Shown here piece by piece: positions 1-13,700 of a stretch of DNA of 64,000 nt. The position numbers were made by a program, and so were the translations under genes. How positions within the stretch are numbered: position 1 is the first letter of the stretch; each line of letters starts with the position of its first letter. Below the pieces are notes generated by a model. The model saw nothing but the letters and a program-made list of their open reading frames with translations. It did not search any database and was not told the origin of the DNA. Location of the stretch: positions 17,828,458 through 17,892,457 of the forward strand of contig NC_091096.1 in assembly GCF_024713975.1 (NCBI RefSeq). The letters are read 5' to 3'. Source of the stretch: Paralichthys olivaceus (taxonomy: Eukaryota; Chordata; Actinopteri; Pleuronectiformes; Paralichthyidae).

Positions 1-1179
1 GTTGAGGAGAGGTTTGCAGCATTGTGGATCACTTTTTGGGGTGCTCACCGAAAATAGCACTTCATTAAAGATAAACTTTCCTCCTCGTTTTTTAATTTAT
101 TTTTTTGCTTTTCCCTAAACCTTCTCCGTCAGGTGGTGCGAGCCAAAAGTCCAAAACGGGGACGTGAGCATTTGTCTTCAGCTGCATGTTGCTGTGATTC
201 GTGCTCTGCATTCCTGAATCCTGTGTAATTGTAAGGGGCCTCTCCTAAACTCTGTCCCTGGGAATCTGATATTTACAGCAGCCCCTGATCGTAATCACCT
301 TGCCGTTCTCATTATACTGTATTGAAACTGAAAGATAGCAGCAGCTGTATGTATTGTATTAAATAGCATGTCCAGCCTTGAGCTCTCTGTGGGTCTGGTT
401 AATGTAGTGAAGACATTTTCTGTCTCTGAAAACTGGAACAGCCGATATTAATCAATGTGAGTTTGTCAGTAACATCTCCCTTTTCTCACAATGAGTTAAG
501 AGTAATTTCTGTAATATCAACAGATGAGAAATTCTGACGTTCTAAAGTGCTTGCCTCATGTTTCAACTCCATTACTTTTGCTTCGCTTTCAAGAAACTTG
601 ATGTTCCTTGAAGAGGAAGAACCCAACCTCATGCTCCAAAGGCTTTTCCTCCAACCCATGAAAACCTATACGATCTTTACTGGAAAATGTATTCTATGCA
701 AAGTTCCAGACGTGTAAGACGAGCCCACGGATGTGAGCGTGAATTGAATTTATGGACGAACCCCATCACTAGATCATGATATAGCACTCAATACAGCTAC
801 GAGCAGCATGATGAAAATGAAGCCTCTAGATTTCAGGGGGAATGACTTTTACAAATGTTTCAGGTATAAAGACCAATGCTTTGGCCACGTTCCAGACCTC
901 CCTGCAGTCTGCTGACAATGCACATAACTAATCCTCTGGAATGTCATGGTAGTAACTTGTGCGCTGTGCCGCACTTCGTAGGGGTTTAAAACTACCTTTA
1001 AAAATATTGTCTTATTCAGCTAGATCCAAGCATTGAGATGTGGACATTTGCTAGAAGATTAGTTTCTACCTGTTAATTTAATAGATTTTTTAACAGTTTT
1101 TTTTGTCATGTCCCTAAATGCTTCTAAAAGCATTAATACATGATAGGGCTTTTCATTTCTAACAGTCGGTGTCTGTGTC

Positions 1180-1600
1180 CATGTGTACGATGGGACCGGG
1201 CATACCTGTGGCTGGTGAATGTGTCTGTGTGTGTTTGAGTAGGACAGACCCGAAGGGGGGAGGCGGGCGGCGGGCGGCGGGCGGCGGGGGTGAGGCAAGG
1301 AGGAGACGCAGAGAGAGTGAAGTGAGCAGGGTTAGCAGTGGGGTGATAGGGATGTCAGGTAGTAAAAACTGAGATGAGGCAGAGCCCAGAAGTCTGCGGG
1401 GCCTGGAGATTTGCGCCTGCACTCGGGAGAGCAAACACAGGAGGCATCTGCAGGCAGCTGTGTGTACGTGTGTGCATGTGTGTGTGTAAGAGAGAGAACG
1501 GGGGAGGGGCCGCCCCTGCTCAGGACAGGGGGGGTGGGGGTGTGGAGCTGGGTGGTGGTGAGGAGAGAGCGAGGAGGCGGGGGTGGAGTGAACACAATCA
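1180..1600. other. GC-rich, CpG-containing intronic block
   Basis: This is the most GC-rich part of the first 7 kb. It has a GGCGG tandem run (about 1,260-1,290), then G-rich and GA-rich sequence on the plus strand. TCF/LEF genes are known to use internal promoters that make N-terminally truncated, dominant-negative proteins, so an intronic CpG-rich block upstream of the first visible exon is a possible internal promoter. There is no TATA box or initiator I would trust. It may equally be simple low-complexity DNA. Confidence 0.25.
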
Positions 1601-3954
1601 GCCCTCTGTTTTCATAAGACTTGTGGTATGTGAGAGCAGAAACAAATGTGTTTAATTTAGGCCCTTTTTCTCCCTCTTGCCTTCTCCACCATACACCCAC
1701 TTATGCCCACCTCCGCTTCTCAAAACTGACTTTTTCCCTTCGAGATGCCTCAGTGCCTCTCCTGCCTCCGTCAGCTGCACTCGGGAAGAAGTTTTTGAGA
1801 AAAGAGCCAAGAAAAGCAAAAAAAAAAGTGGGGGAAACAATCACCCACTGTGCCCTGTCAGGGAAAAAAAAGACAAACTCTTAGCAAATGTATTCAAAGT
1901 TACTCTCGGAGAGTTGGGGTAAATATTTATCTGCGATTTCTGGAAAAAGAAGAAGAAAAGTATTATTTTTATGTCTTCGCAGTGACTTGATTGCTGTGCT
2001 GTGGTATTTGCCCTGTTCAGTGTGTGCTGGACATATTATTGCCTCCTAAATGCCTTGGCAGCAAACTCCGTATTATATTGGTCACCCATGCTGTCTCCAC
2101 TCAATATGTGTTTGGTCATAAATGAAAAATTCAGGTCTCACTTTGGTGTCACTGGCGTAGACTTGGACACACACAACACACAAATGCATGCACACACACA
2201 TTTGATTTCTAAGTTGAGCCTTACTGTAAACATCCAGCCAGCCTCTGCTAACCACCTCGAGTCCTGGAGTTAATTATACAGTGGTTTACGGCTGTGAATT
2301 TCAATGAAACGGGGCTACTCCCCAAACAATAAAAAAGTAGTGTTCCTGTGCGACTGGACAAACAATGCCACGGGACATGGAAGAGGAGGACGTCTTTTGA
2401 CATTCGAGGTGTAGCCTGTCCTGACACCAGATCACACTGACATTAAGCGTGACGATTGAAAGCAGATCTCCCAGGTACGGAAAACCACATAACTGACTTC
2501 ACATAATTGACTTGAATAGCTTCGCACCCTCCTCTCTTGTCTTTATGAGATGGCCTTGCTCTCACCAGATGCATAATTATTTTCCTGTGTTTCTAATTAT
2601 ACAGTGAGTTTTATATGACCTGCTGTTGTGCCGTGTAACAGAATTACTCACTTATTCCTAACTTCAGCCTCAGTTTAAGGACTTTCCTGGAACTCCTGTC
2701 TGATTAAAAGTACCTGAAAATCATTGAGGCAGACGACGAACCACAGCGGTTTTGTTTCAACACTCGTACGAGCTCTATGCTCTATGATAACACTCTACAT
2801 GCAGGAAGCAATAACTTAGGATCTTGTCTTGCAAAAAGGAAGAAAGAAAAAAAATAAAGCCCGAAACAAATAATTGCTTGAGTTGCAAAAAAAATACAAA
2901 CTCCTGCTGAAGTCGGAGCTCCCTCACTCACAGGGATAGAATGTTAAAGAAGCTTTTAAAGAGGGGGGTGGGTTTATCTTGGCCCTGTTCTCTGTTAATG
3001 CTGTTTTATTACTGAAACAGCAGTAAATTCACTCCCTGGACTTTTCAAATAAACCCAGCCTGGCCTTGTGCAGAATATGTATGAGGCACTCGGCTGCACT
3101 GTGAGAATTTGTGTGTTGAATCTTGGAAATCTTTTGTGACTACAATTTATATGCAGCATAGCACTGCTACAAGACTAATATTGTGTTAATTTTGGAAAAG
3201 AAAATCTCCAGACATGCCACAGATACTACCGTGCGTCCTCTCAACCCAGAGAAGAGACCACTCGAAACTATGTTTGTGCTTCATATAGACGTAGATGCAG
3301 CTTTGGGCCGAGTGTGGAACCATCTTGGAAAAACCTTGCCGCTGTGTTGTCGGGACCTCCCTCATGCTGCCTCCCCTCGCCTGCTCTTCTCTCTCCCTCT
3401 TTGCACTAATAGTTCTTTTGTGTACAAGAGCATGTTAAGAGGCCAATGAGCCTGGCCTTAATAGGCCACGTTGCCATAGAAACCCCAGCACTCTGGATGT
3501 CTGACCTTTGACCCAGTTTTTTTTTTTTTACTGGCTGTGAAAAAGGGAACGGGATGACCAACCAGGTCACAATAGACGCCCGGCGAATTGAGGGAGTAGC
3601 CCTGTCATAGTCACTTAACTTCATTCCTCTATGGGCTAATGGACACTTCAAATGTGGTAGCCATTAGCAGTACGCTATCTCTACCGTAGCACAACCAGCT
3701 TGTCAGGGTTAATATGATGTAAACCAAGAGAATAGGGTGAGGACCTGAAAAAAGCCTAACAGTGGTTCTTATCGTTTTTTAATGGGTGTCTGATTAAGTA
3801 CTGCTGATCCACAGAAAACCAAAAATGATCCATGTTCAGTAAACCATAACTCTGCTCAGCACCACAATATTTTTGTGTCTTGATCTTTTAAGATAGTTTA
3901 ATTAATAACTTCCTCCGTGACTAATCTGCTTACTTCATAGTGAACCGGATAATA

Positions 3955-4220
3955 GGACACGGTCCCCATTTAGCGGCCCAGTAGTGCATCGTGGGTCTGA
4001 CCAGCTGAGCCGCTTGTCATTTCCCCATCAATTACACAGTAATTAGCACAATGACTGCCGAGGTTTGCTTGAGAATTGTCAGCGCAATTGCTGCTAATGT
4101 TGGCAAACAATGAGCCTTACTGCAAACTCCGAGTCGAGGCGGGAGCTACTTATCACACAGCCTTTGTCCTGAAAAGCTTTTAATTGTGTTTCATGCATAG
4201 ATCAGGTTGAGGTGTCAATG
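3955..4220. promoter_or_regulatory. candidate conserved enhancer in tcf7l1 intron
   Basis: Balanced, non-repetitive sequence with homeodomain-type cores (CAATTACACAGTAATTAG near 4,029), a CCTTTGT TCF/LEF-type core near 4,162, and TTTTAATTGTG near 4,178. This composition is typical of conserved non-coding elements in introns of developmental regulators. It is inference only: conservation cannot be seen from one sequence. Confidence 0.3.
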
Positions 4221-7200
4221 GCCCCACATGAGCAGCAGATATCAGCAGAGAAAACCAGGGAGGGACTGTTGTGTCGGGGCCTGACTGGGCTATTGTATGG
4301 GGCTGTTGTTCATATGGGCAGGGGACAGTAATTAACACCACAGCCAAACAGCAAGCTGTGTGGCCCATTTGTTTTCTGTTGGGGGGTAAAAGAAAACAAT
4401 GGGGAGGGGCTCTCCACACAGTAGGTGATTGACATTATCTGCTGGAGCAATCCACGGAGGCATTCCTGCTGCTTCACTATTCACCACAAGTTGGGCGAAG
4501 CCATTTCACCAGCGTCAGGCCTCGTCTGAGCTGCCACTTTATACAGAGGCGCTCTTTTATTTGTTGTTTGACTGATTGTTTGCTTGATTGATTGAGTTAA
4601 TCCAATTCAGCACACATGTCTAGACATATATCTGTTTTAGGTAGTCCAAATTATTTGGCTTTTTCCCAAAGTCAGTCAATGTTTTTTGAGCGATTATTTC
4701 TATGTAAAAAATGTAAGAAATATTCTAATATATTTCTATTATTTTGTAGATTTAGTGTGATTATGATTCAGCTCTGAAGGCGGCAGATAGAAACTAGAAA
4801 AGTTTGGGATTTTTCTCTGTCCTTTTGGCAGCGTGTCTGACTTAGTTTGACAGCAAATGTCCAGACATCTGTCTCTGCTCCATGCTCTGATGTTGGCCTG
4901 CAGTATGGCACCCCACACTTCAGAGATGACAAAGACTCTTGGCTGGGTTTTCCTCCGCTCTGTGAGAGCGATGTAACAATTAGAACCCAGCTCTGGCAGG
5001 CCACATGCCCCAGAGCATATGTTGTATTCTCTCTGTACGAAAAACCAAAGGGCTTCAGTGCAGCTTTTTTGGAAAATTTCTGTGGCATCACTGCCACCTT
5101 TGTCGCATCTGGGTCCTGTAAAAGTAGCACATTCTACTGATGTCTATTCTGAGTGTTGGAGGCAACAGGGAAGCCTGGAAGACAATTAGAGAGCTACAGA
5201 AATGGATCAGCTAAACTTCACTTTAGTTGCTCATTTCTTTCAGTTCTCTGTCCGAGTCTATTTACCACAGCTCCCATGCTGAAACAGACATGCTATGAGT
5301 CCCGGCCATATGTGTGTATTTGTTTCTAATAAAATAAGGGCATGTGTAAAGCATTAATAAATGTCTTGCACTTAAATTGATTTTAGTTTTATGTTTCAAT
5401 CTTTTACCATATTTAAATCCGGTCGTTATAAATCCTGTAGCTCTGTTATAACTTTTTCTCACACTTCCTTTTTTGTTGTTGCCCTAACACTGAGAAAGTT
5501 TTTGCTGTGCAGCATGGCCTGCAATTCCTCGCCTTTTGTTTCCTGAAACAACTCGTAGACCCACACACCCTCCCTCCCTCCCCCTCTGTCTCATGAGCGG
5601 TGCGCTCGCTGCTGCTCTGGTCTGGACTGAAGCTAATGTGACAGTGTGCGGCTGGCATTACCTGGCTGGATGTTTCGGGGAGTGTGTGAACCGTTGCTCC
5701 ACAGGGCACACTGGCAATTAAAAGAAAAGTAGACGCTCAGAAAAAAAAAGTGCCTGGGGGCATGTTCCTCAGTCCTGGCAGAAGCTGTCAAATAAGGGAT
5801 GGATTGGGTGGGAGAGCAGGGGTGGGCACGGGAGGGCTCGACCAAACGCTCACAATAGCGCTTGTTTCATTTGTGGAAGGACTCATGATTGACATAGATT
5901 AGACAGAGAAAACTGCATTGTTTTGGATTTTCTCTCTGGAGAGTAGCATTCATTAGGCACCCTGCACACAGCGGAGTAAAGTTTCAATAGGGAGCTAGCA
6001 GCCTCTAAAAGCAACTGCCTCCTGACAGTTGTATGGACTTGGGCCCATTAGTTGGAACCTACGATTCAGCCTTGAGCAGTATAGTGAAAATGAAGAGGGC
6101 TGATGTCAACTCTAAGAATTCCCCCCTTTTTCGAAGGGAAAAAGGGTCCCCTTCCCCCTGCCTCAGAGCGCTGTTGGACCCCAGCTGTCAGGAAACAATA
6201 CCCTCTGCCTGCTCCGACAAACTCATTCCTGAAAATGTTTTTTTTCTCCCTCCTCTCCCTTTTCCTCCCTCCTGCCATAATGTCTTTTCCATTTTTAACC
6301 CACAGCCATCCAAGCTTCCTTCCTCCTTACAAATCCTGAGTGATGAATGAACTTTTAAAAATCTAATCCTGAATGCATGACTCCACCGGTTTACTTGTTT
6401 GTCATCATTTATCCTGCAGTGACTTTTGAAAAGTGGACAAAGCTTTGCATGTGTCCTTTAAGAGGGTTTGTCACTGATTTTTTTAAGTGTCAGATACCTT
6501 TTCTCGTCTTTTCCATTCGTCAGAAGTGTGCTTTGGGTGGACGCCAAACTGTTTGTGCACAGGAATTCATAAGCGCAATGCTATGTAAATGACAAGGATG
6601 GTAAACACTGCAAAATGAATGCAGTGGACGCTGGGTGAGATTGTGCAACCACCTCATACACTGAGAATTCACTGCTCGTGACAAACTTTCATGCCCAAAA
6701 GGCAACATGAATAATAAACTGTGATACTTTTCTTCGTCTAGAATAAACAGAGTTGAATGAGCAAAGCATTACCTACAATAGGAAACCCATTTAATTAATT
6801 TGAAATTGTACCAGGGAGAAAATCCACATGCATGACAGGCTGCTGTATCCGGTATTTAAAGTGATTCATAAACCAGATGGTTGAACCGTGCTTTTGGAGC
6901 CCCGGCTTCATGCTATCTTCATCGCTGGAGAATGAAAAAAAAAAAGAGAGAGGAAGAAAAAAAAGTTCAGCTTCTTGTATCGAGCTGTAAATCACAAAAA
7001 CGTAGCTCCGACGCCATGTCACGGCAGCGGCAAAGATGCGGGCAGCAGCAATAATGAGACCAACTGTGGTGGAAATCTTTGTGACAAGTTTGAAAAAACA
7101 CTTTCACAACATCTTATGATAACTTTGTGTGTGAAATACAGGGATAGTGACAGGAGGAGGAACGGTGTTCGGGGTCAAATGGCCCATCCGATTGAGTCGG

Positions 7201-7694
7201 ACAGACAGGTGTTACCTTCGAGTCCACAGCGCAACCTTTTTTCGCGGCTGCTGCGTAGATGGGGCTTCCTTCCAGCTGTCTCTTCCCACCCCCTCAGCGA
7301 TGGGCGCCCACAGCTGGCCTCCTGTTTTTCCTTGACAAACGGCAATTTCACAGTCTACCAGTCCGATGTGTTCACATCGTTCTCTCTGCTCTCCCCCGTG
7401 CCAGAAATGACTGTCTGACTCCAGCAGCAATGTGGCTCTCATACAGGTGTCTGCTGGAGCTCTCTGCGGGTTTGACACCATTCATAGCACTTTTCCACGC
7501 TCTATGAAAAGATGCACTCCCTGTGGTCCAGTAATTTTTAAATTTTAAGCAGCGATTTTCTGCACTTTTGACTCGTTTGGCCGTTAGTTTTAATATCTTT
7601 CCTATTTTTCCCCCAGATTTTATTACTGTGCATGTTTTCCCTGCAGTGTGTCTGGTTTTGTTGTTTAACTCTGTTCCTTTCCTCTCACCCGCAG

Positions 7695-7778
7695 TACCTG
7701 CAGATGAAGTGGCCTCTTTTGGACGTTCCCGGATCTGCAGGACTAAAAGACTCCCGCTCCCCAACACCAGGACATTTA
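7695..7778 (+). CDS. tcf7l1: tcf7l1 exon: [11 protein letters not shown] segment
   Basis: 28 codons, phase 0 at both ends, beginning [11 protein letters not shown] and ending SRSPTPGHL. The acceptor is CCCGCAG and the donor is TTA|GTAAGA. It encodes part of the linker between the beta-catenin-binding domain and the Groucho-binding region, and is strongly conserved across TCF/LEF proteins. It is the first coding exon in the window. Confidence 0.93.
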
Positions 7779-10700
7779 GTAAGAGGACATTTTTGATTAT
7801 GACGAGATCATGCCCAAAAAAAACAAAACAACTGCAGGTTTAGCAGGATTTTTTGTTTGAGTTAAGATCAAGTTTCTTGTGTGGTTTTGATTCAAATTGT
7901 GTGTGGAGTAAGCTTTACAAAGTGTGTTTAGGGAAAGAGAAACATGGCTGGTTGGAGGAGGAAGGAGAAAAATCCTATAATTTCCACATTAAAATTTCAT
8001 ACACCAAATAACTGAACCACGGTGGTCAAAAACTTTATGAATCGGAACACCAGCAAAGTCTCGCTGTTTTGCTTTCCCTCAATTTTTGGCACTAATAAAA
8101 CGTTTCCTTCAGGCTACATGCATCAAGACGTTAATCCAATTATCAAACAAATTATGTCAATTTATTGGGAGGAATCCGTTTACTGTAAACCATATCAATT
8201 CTGTAATCAAACTATCCCCATAATGCGGTTACTCGCAATAATGAAGTTGTAGTGTGCATGTAAATCCGCTGGTTCCCACCCATGCACCGCTACAGCACCC
8301 ACAGGCCAACTGCAGCGTGTCTGTCTTTGCCACATTAACTCCACCATAAATCTCTCAAGTGTGAACCTCCCTGCCTGAACTTCCCCACACAGGTGTGAGC
8401 TAGTCATCACTGTGTCTCACTCCAGTTACACAATGCAGGGCCTCAGCAGACCTGTTTGGTTAGTGGCTGTGCTAAGGGACGTTTGTTTGGGATTCAAAAA
8501 CATCAGATAACACGACGCATCTATCTCAACATCTCACTGGCTCACTTGTATCAGGGCGTTTTTCCTGTTTGAGTAGTCATGTCAAACAGTGCGCGGAGCA
8601 GAAAGCCACAATCACTACACTTCAGTAATAAGAAACGTTGCGGCTCAGCCCCTTGACCTCACATAGCCTGGCGAGACGCGCTCGCCGAGCTTGTGGTTGA
8701 ATCCCTGCATCTGCAGCGATGCACATGACAAAGTCCTCATTCAGTGCAGTCAATGGGATCTTGTTGTGATGGGGACAGAGTTTGCTCATGGGAATCCGGG
8801 ACAGACTTAAGTCTCAATGGAAACCAATTAAAGATATTTAATTAGAATAAATGCTGACCTTCGAGTGACACTGTTGATTTTTCCCGGAGAAACAGTCAAG
8901 TGTATTTTATTTACACAGCGACAATTCACAACAGGGCACAAAGCGCAGGTCTAGACGGAACATACAACGTTAATTTTGAAACATATGAATCGACATTGTC
9001 CGGAGATATAGAATTAGGAGAACAAGTCTGAACAGTGAGTAAGGTAATAGCAAGTGAATTTAAAGGAAATGAAAGCACACTGACTGACACTCTGCTGGAT
9101 TGTTTCTCTTCTCACCCTCAGTGGCTGCTGTTACTTTTCATGTGGCCCCGTGTTTCTTTTCTTCTTTTATTGTTTGGCCTTCATTTCTCTGAACATCACT
9201 GAACCAGGAAAGTCAATACCGATAGAAACATTGTAGAGAACTGTAGAAAACAGTGTTCTGGAATGTTTTCTCAAGTTTTCTGAATAATAGGTAGCCTTCA
9301 CTTTGTGCACATAAGTACAGAAACAGCCAAGTTTGAAGCAGCTGCGTCGTGCATGTATATTGAAATGCTTGTACATGGGAAGTTATATATTCTCAAACAG
9401 GATCTATGTCATCATAAGGAGCCTTCATATCTTTGATTTTAACACTGGTGAAGTTGATACTTTTTACACATCGTTTATTAAAAAGATTTTATAGTTTTAT
9501 TGCAGTTTAATGAGACAGCTTTAATGGGGAGCCCGAGGCAGAGAAATATGAGATAACAGCATTGTCTTAAAACGAATGCCACACTGTAGTTTTAAAGCAG
9601 AATAAAATGTGGGGAAGTTCACTGAAAGTGTAACAGTTTCCATAATGTGAACTAAAAGAAGGAAGTCCCCATGCTTGATCGGCTGACCTGTTAGCAGAAG
9701 GTCATTTAATGTGTTGTGGGAAAGGATAATACTCGGGTACAGAGGGTAGAGAGTGAAGCACCCCAGCTCTGCCCTTACCCCCCACTCTGGGCCAGGAGCC
9801 CACATGCCCCTCTGGTGTGCTGCTGCCGCTGACAGGGAGCCAGGCTGATTATGTGCTCATTACTCCAGCCGAGGAGAGAGAGAGAGGGAGATGTGGGAGG
9901 GGAGCAGCAGGCTGGCTCCCCAGGCCTCCAGTCTCCCCAGGCCCCAACACTGCACTAATGAGAGCAAGGGGAGCGGATGGGCACACGTGGGGGGCCAGGG
10001 ATTACTGCCCAGGGCCAAGAGGAGCCAGAGAGAGAGACCTGGGGAGAGGCGGTGAAGAGACACCAGCAGGGTCTCCTGAAGCAGACCTGTTCTCCTGCAG
10101 TCGTCCTGCAACCACAGGTTAAATCTGACGTAGTGTTTTAATGACGGAAGAACATGGTTGAGTATATCTTGTCGAGGGACATGATATTTTATTAGCATGT
10201 TTGTTTTGCATAATGATAGCTCACTGAGAAGTGCAGTCAAATTCATAAATCTCAGACAATGCTGATATTTGATTTTTTTTGTCACACATATGTCCACGGA
10301 GATCTATTTAATTAATGTGGTTTAGTTAAAATGAATTTCTGCTAATTCTGGCAAATATATAACAACATAAGACAATGTAAAAGATGGAGAGCGGAGGATT
10401 CGGTGTGGACGAAGGGTCCAAGGAAGGACTGTCCTGTCACTGTGCAGATTGGCTCCATAAGGCCTGTATGCTAATCGGAGCCTGCTCCGGCCTGAGATCC
10501 TCAATTATTCAACAGACAGGTTTGTTTAGCATTCACTTGGTATTGCTTTTGGTAGTAATGCTGCTGCTGGTGGTGTTAGTTTGGTAGGGTTGGAGGACTG
10601 GGAACAAGATTTGCTATGAATCACACCACACCCCACCGTGCACGCACGCACACACACACACACACACATGCAAGCACGCACGCATGTGTCCAGCACCCCC

Positions 10701-13700
10701 AAAAAAAACATATCAGCTCCTGTGTTCAGAGGGCTGCCTTCTAATGAATAATACATCAAAGGTGCTGCAGGGCTCGGTGATGTAGTATGAGGAACTTGTC
10801 AGCCCATCAGTAGTGGCCGAGCTCGGCCAGGGAGCAGAGGAGTGGAGAGGAGGATGCAGAGGTGGTGCGGCTGTCCGAAATATCCGCCTCTCCTCCGCAT
10901 CTTTCACAACGTACCTGATTCACAGTCATCGACCGTCTGCTGATAATGATGTCAGATCTGCGTATATGCCCCACACCGAAGTCATTCAGTCATTCGCAGT
11001 AATTTGTCCACAATACCTATTCTCCGTGTCATTACCGACTACACTGACTGCTACTGTTACACCAGATTCGAAGGAGCTGTGATTTTTTAATGAGGCAGAA
11101 CTGACCCGAGTGTCTGTCCCTCTCAGATCACGATGCACTAAAATATGTGCTGATCTTCACTTGACAGGGACACAAGAATCCCCCTCTTTGTTTCAACGGT
11201 GTCCGGAGTAATAAACCCAACCAGAGACCTGGTCCTGTCAGCATGTCATAAGTCACTTAGTCACCGAATTGTTTAAGTGAATTGAAGTGGCAAGGTCGAG
11301 AGCAGCATTCCAGAGATGCTTTTGTTCCCTGCATGTGTCTGGTGCAGTCGTCTGCTCTCATCAGGGCTCCAGGACAGTTTAAGTCCAGATATTACAAGAA
11401 AAAGATGCATTTTTTATCCCCTTCTCTCAAAGTGATACATACACTTGTTTTCGACCTATATCTGTTCAGTCAGACTTTTGACTGGGAGTCTGGTGAGATT
11501 TTCTCGTTTTGCATTAGGCAGCGAACAACCGGGATCCATCATGAAATCAAAGGCTTTGGGAGGACTGAACTGAATACTGATCTGAGGCCTGCAGCCCTGC
11601 TGGGCCACTGCAGAGAAAAGATCCTCTTCAGAGATGGTATAAGGAGCCAGTGCTTTGATTCCAGCCAAACTCAGATATGAACAAATCTGGGATTGCAGAG
11701 CCAGTTTATTTGCGACAGAAAATAATGTTTCAAAATATTTATTAGCGCAGTAGATCCCAGTGAGATTAGTTTGTGTTTGTGTCCATATTCGCTGTGCTGA
11801 TTTTCATAGCCATCTCAATTTATTTAATGACCACTGGGGATATTCACAGCAGTAATATGACGCCGCTCCACTCCGTATTATTCTAACCTAGAATATTCCT
11901 GCCACTGACCTTTTCGGAGGCGATGACCAGACGCAGAGCCCACGTTGTCAGTGATGAATGACATAGCTTCGGTATGGCTGATTTTAAAGACATACGACAC
12001 GGTCTGTCCCCTCTCACGTCCGCTTCCTGTTGGCGTTGACAAACAAGGCTTGGATTTCTCAGCATGCCAGGCATTCTTTTCACCCTGTCTTTCCTGGAGT
12101 TTTGAAAGGCCTCTGAGCCTCCCACCCAGAATCTCTGAGCATAAAGCCACACAAAGCTGCGGGGTTATTCAGTTTGTTCTAAGCTCTCTTCCCCATCGGC
12201 TGTTTGCCTAGTAATTCAATTCAGATGTGCAGGATCCAAAAACATGTTTGCTTGAATGAAATCCACCCCTCCACCCACATTGACCAAGGACTGTGCTTTT
12301 CTTAGCGCCGTTCCAAGTTGGACAGCCAAATGAGGTACTGCCACCTCGGCCTTTTTAGCTTCGAACCCTCTTAAGAGACAGACATCTTTTCTCTACATCA
12401 GCTCAGCAACTTTTTGCGTGTGTGTGTTTTTTTCTTCTTTTAAACATTCCTGTTACTATGTCCAGTGGCTCTAAGACTCGTTCTGTGTGTTTTTACTCAC
12501 TGGCTGTGAGGTATGCGCCACTGCAGACATGTTTGCAACAAGCGCGTCTGTGTAAAGAGCATGATTTCTGTCTGTCGGTGCAGATACCATCTGGTTCCAG
12601 GTTGCGCTTTATCCCTCCTATCACGTCGATGTTGTTTATATTTAAAACACGGCTCATGTTCCTTGTGGTTTCCTTATTACACTTTGCTCGTGGGTCATGA
12701 AACCAGACGTATGAAGCTGTCATGGGGTGGAGGAATATTACCTCCACACATAAGGCATGTGAAAGAAGCCATTGATACATTAGTGTTTAGGTTTAAGTCA
12801 CGATTGAGCCATTAGTCTAGATTTTCAATTTTACTAAACCACATTTTATGCTCTCAGAAAAGTTGATTTACTCAAATTTGTTTTAGAAATTATCCAAATT
12901 TTGATTTATTTAATTAAAAATTATTTAATATTTCATAAGGCCTTTATTCCTCAGAAACAAACAAGTAGGATAAAAGTCAGAGTAGTTTATTCCTTCACAG
13001 TTTGTCGTGCTGCTGAAGTGAAAGAGCAGCCCAGAGTCGAAACTAGTGCCTGCAAACTTAGACACGTTACAAGCACACGATTGGTGTATTCCAGGATATG
13101 AATAATGAATGGACATCATTTCAAATTCTCACAGAACTGCTTCCCAAAATGTGTTGGCACCCAGGTCTAGAGGTCTCGAACAGCGCTCACAATATAGGGA
13201 AAAAGCAGGCGTATTGTACATGAAGTGGAACAACAAAGCACAACTTAAATATACATGACATGTGAGACCTGGGATTTCAACACTATCTCTGCCACGAAGC
13301 TTTATCAAAGCCTTTTTCTGTGTTGTGTCAACCACCGTGATGTGACCTCATATGATCTAAAGGCCAATTTATGCATCTGCATTAAATTGGTGTTGTAGGT
13401 GCGGCGTAGCCAAGTATTCTACAATGAAGCCTCACATGCACCTCTGTGGGCTGCATCCATATTAAACTCTGCATCAGTGATAGTCCAAACTTTTTAGAAA
13501 ACTCAGGCATAAACAGCAAGAGTGATGCGTTTTAGAACTACTCTCGGTTTCTCCCATGTTTAGTGCGGATGAAGCCTTAGAAATGTAACCGAAGCTCACA
13601 GCGACACGGAGCGCAAAAACGAAACCCCTTCAACATGCGCACACACCTTCTCCTTATCTCATTCAGTCATTTCACTAAAAGTAACTATGTTAGTTGAATA

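Larger units (their letters stand above)
1..7694 (+). other. tcf7l1: intron of tcf7l1, 5' part outside the window
   Basis: No exon is visible before 7,695. The first exon seen starts in phase 0 with the codons [11 protein letters not shown], which in TCF7L1 follow the end of the N-terminal exons, so this stretch is the 3' part of a long intron. I looked for the expected preceding peptides (the FLMIPDL and NGPLSPGG region) and did not see them. Contents: a GC-rich purine/pyrimidine-skewed block near 1,180-1,600, poly-A/T runs, and balanced islands that could be enhancers, listed separately. Open frames here are short, overlap on both strands and show no coding character. Confidence 0.75.

Noticed and set aside
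9860..10297. 145-codon minus-strand frame in the tcf7l1 intron
   Set aside because: No recognisable protein and no splice context; the block is better explained as GC-rich non-coding sequence.
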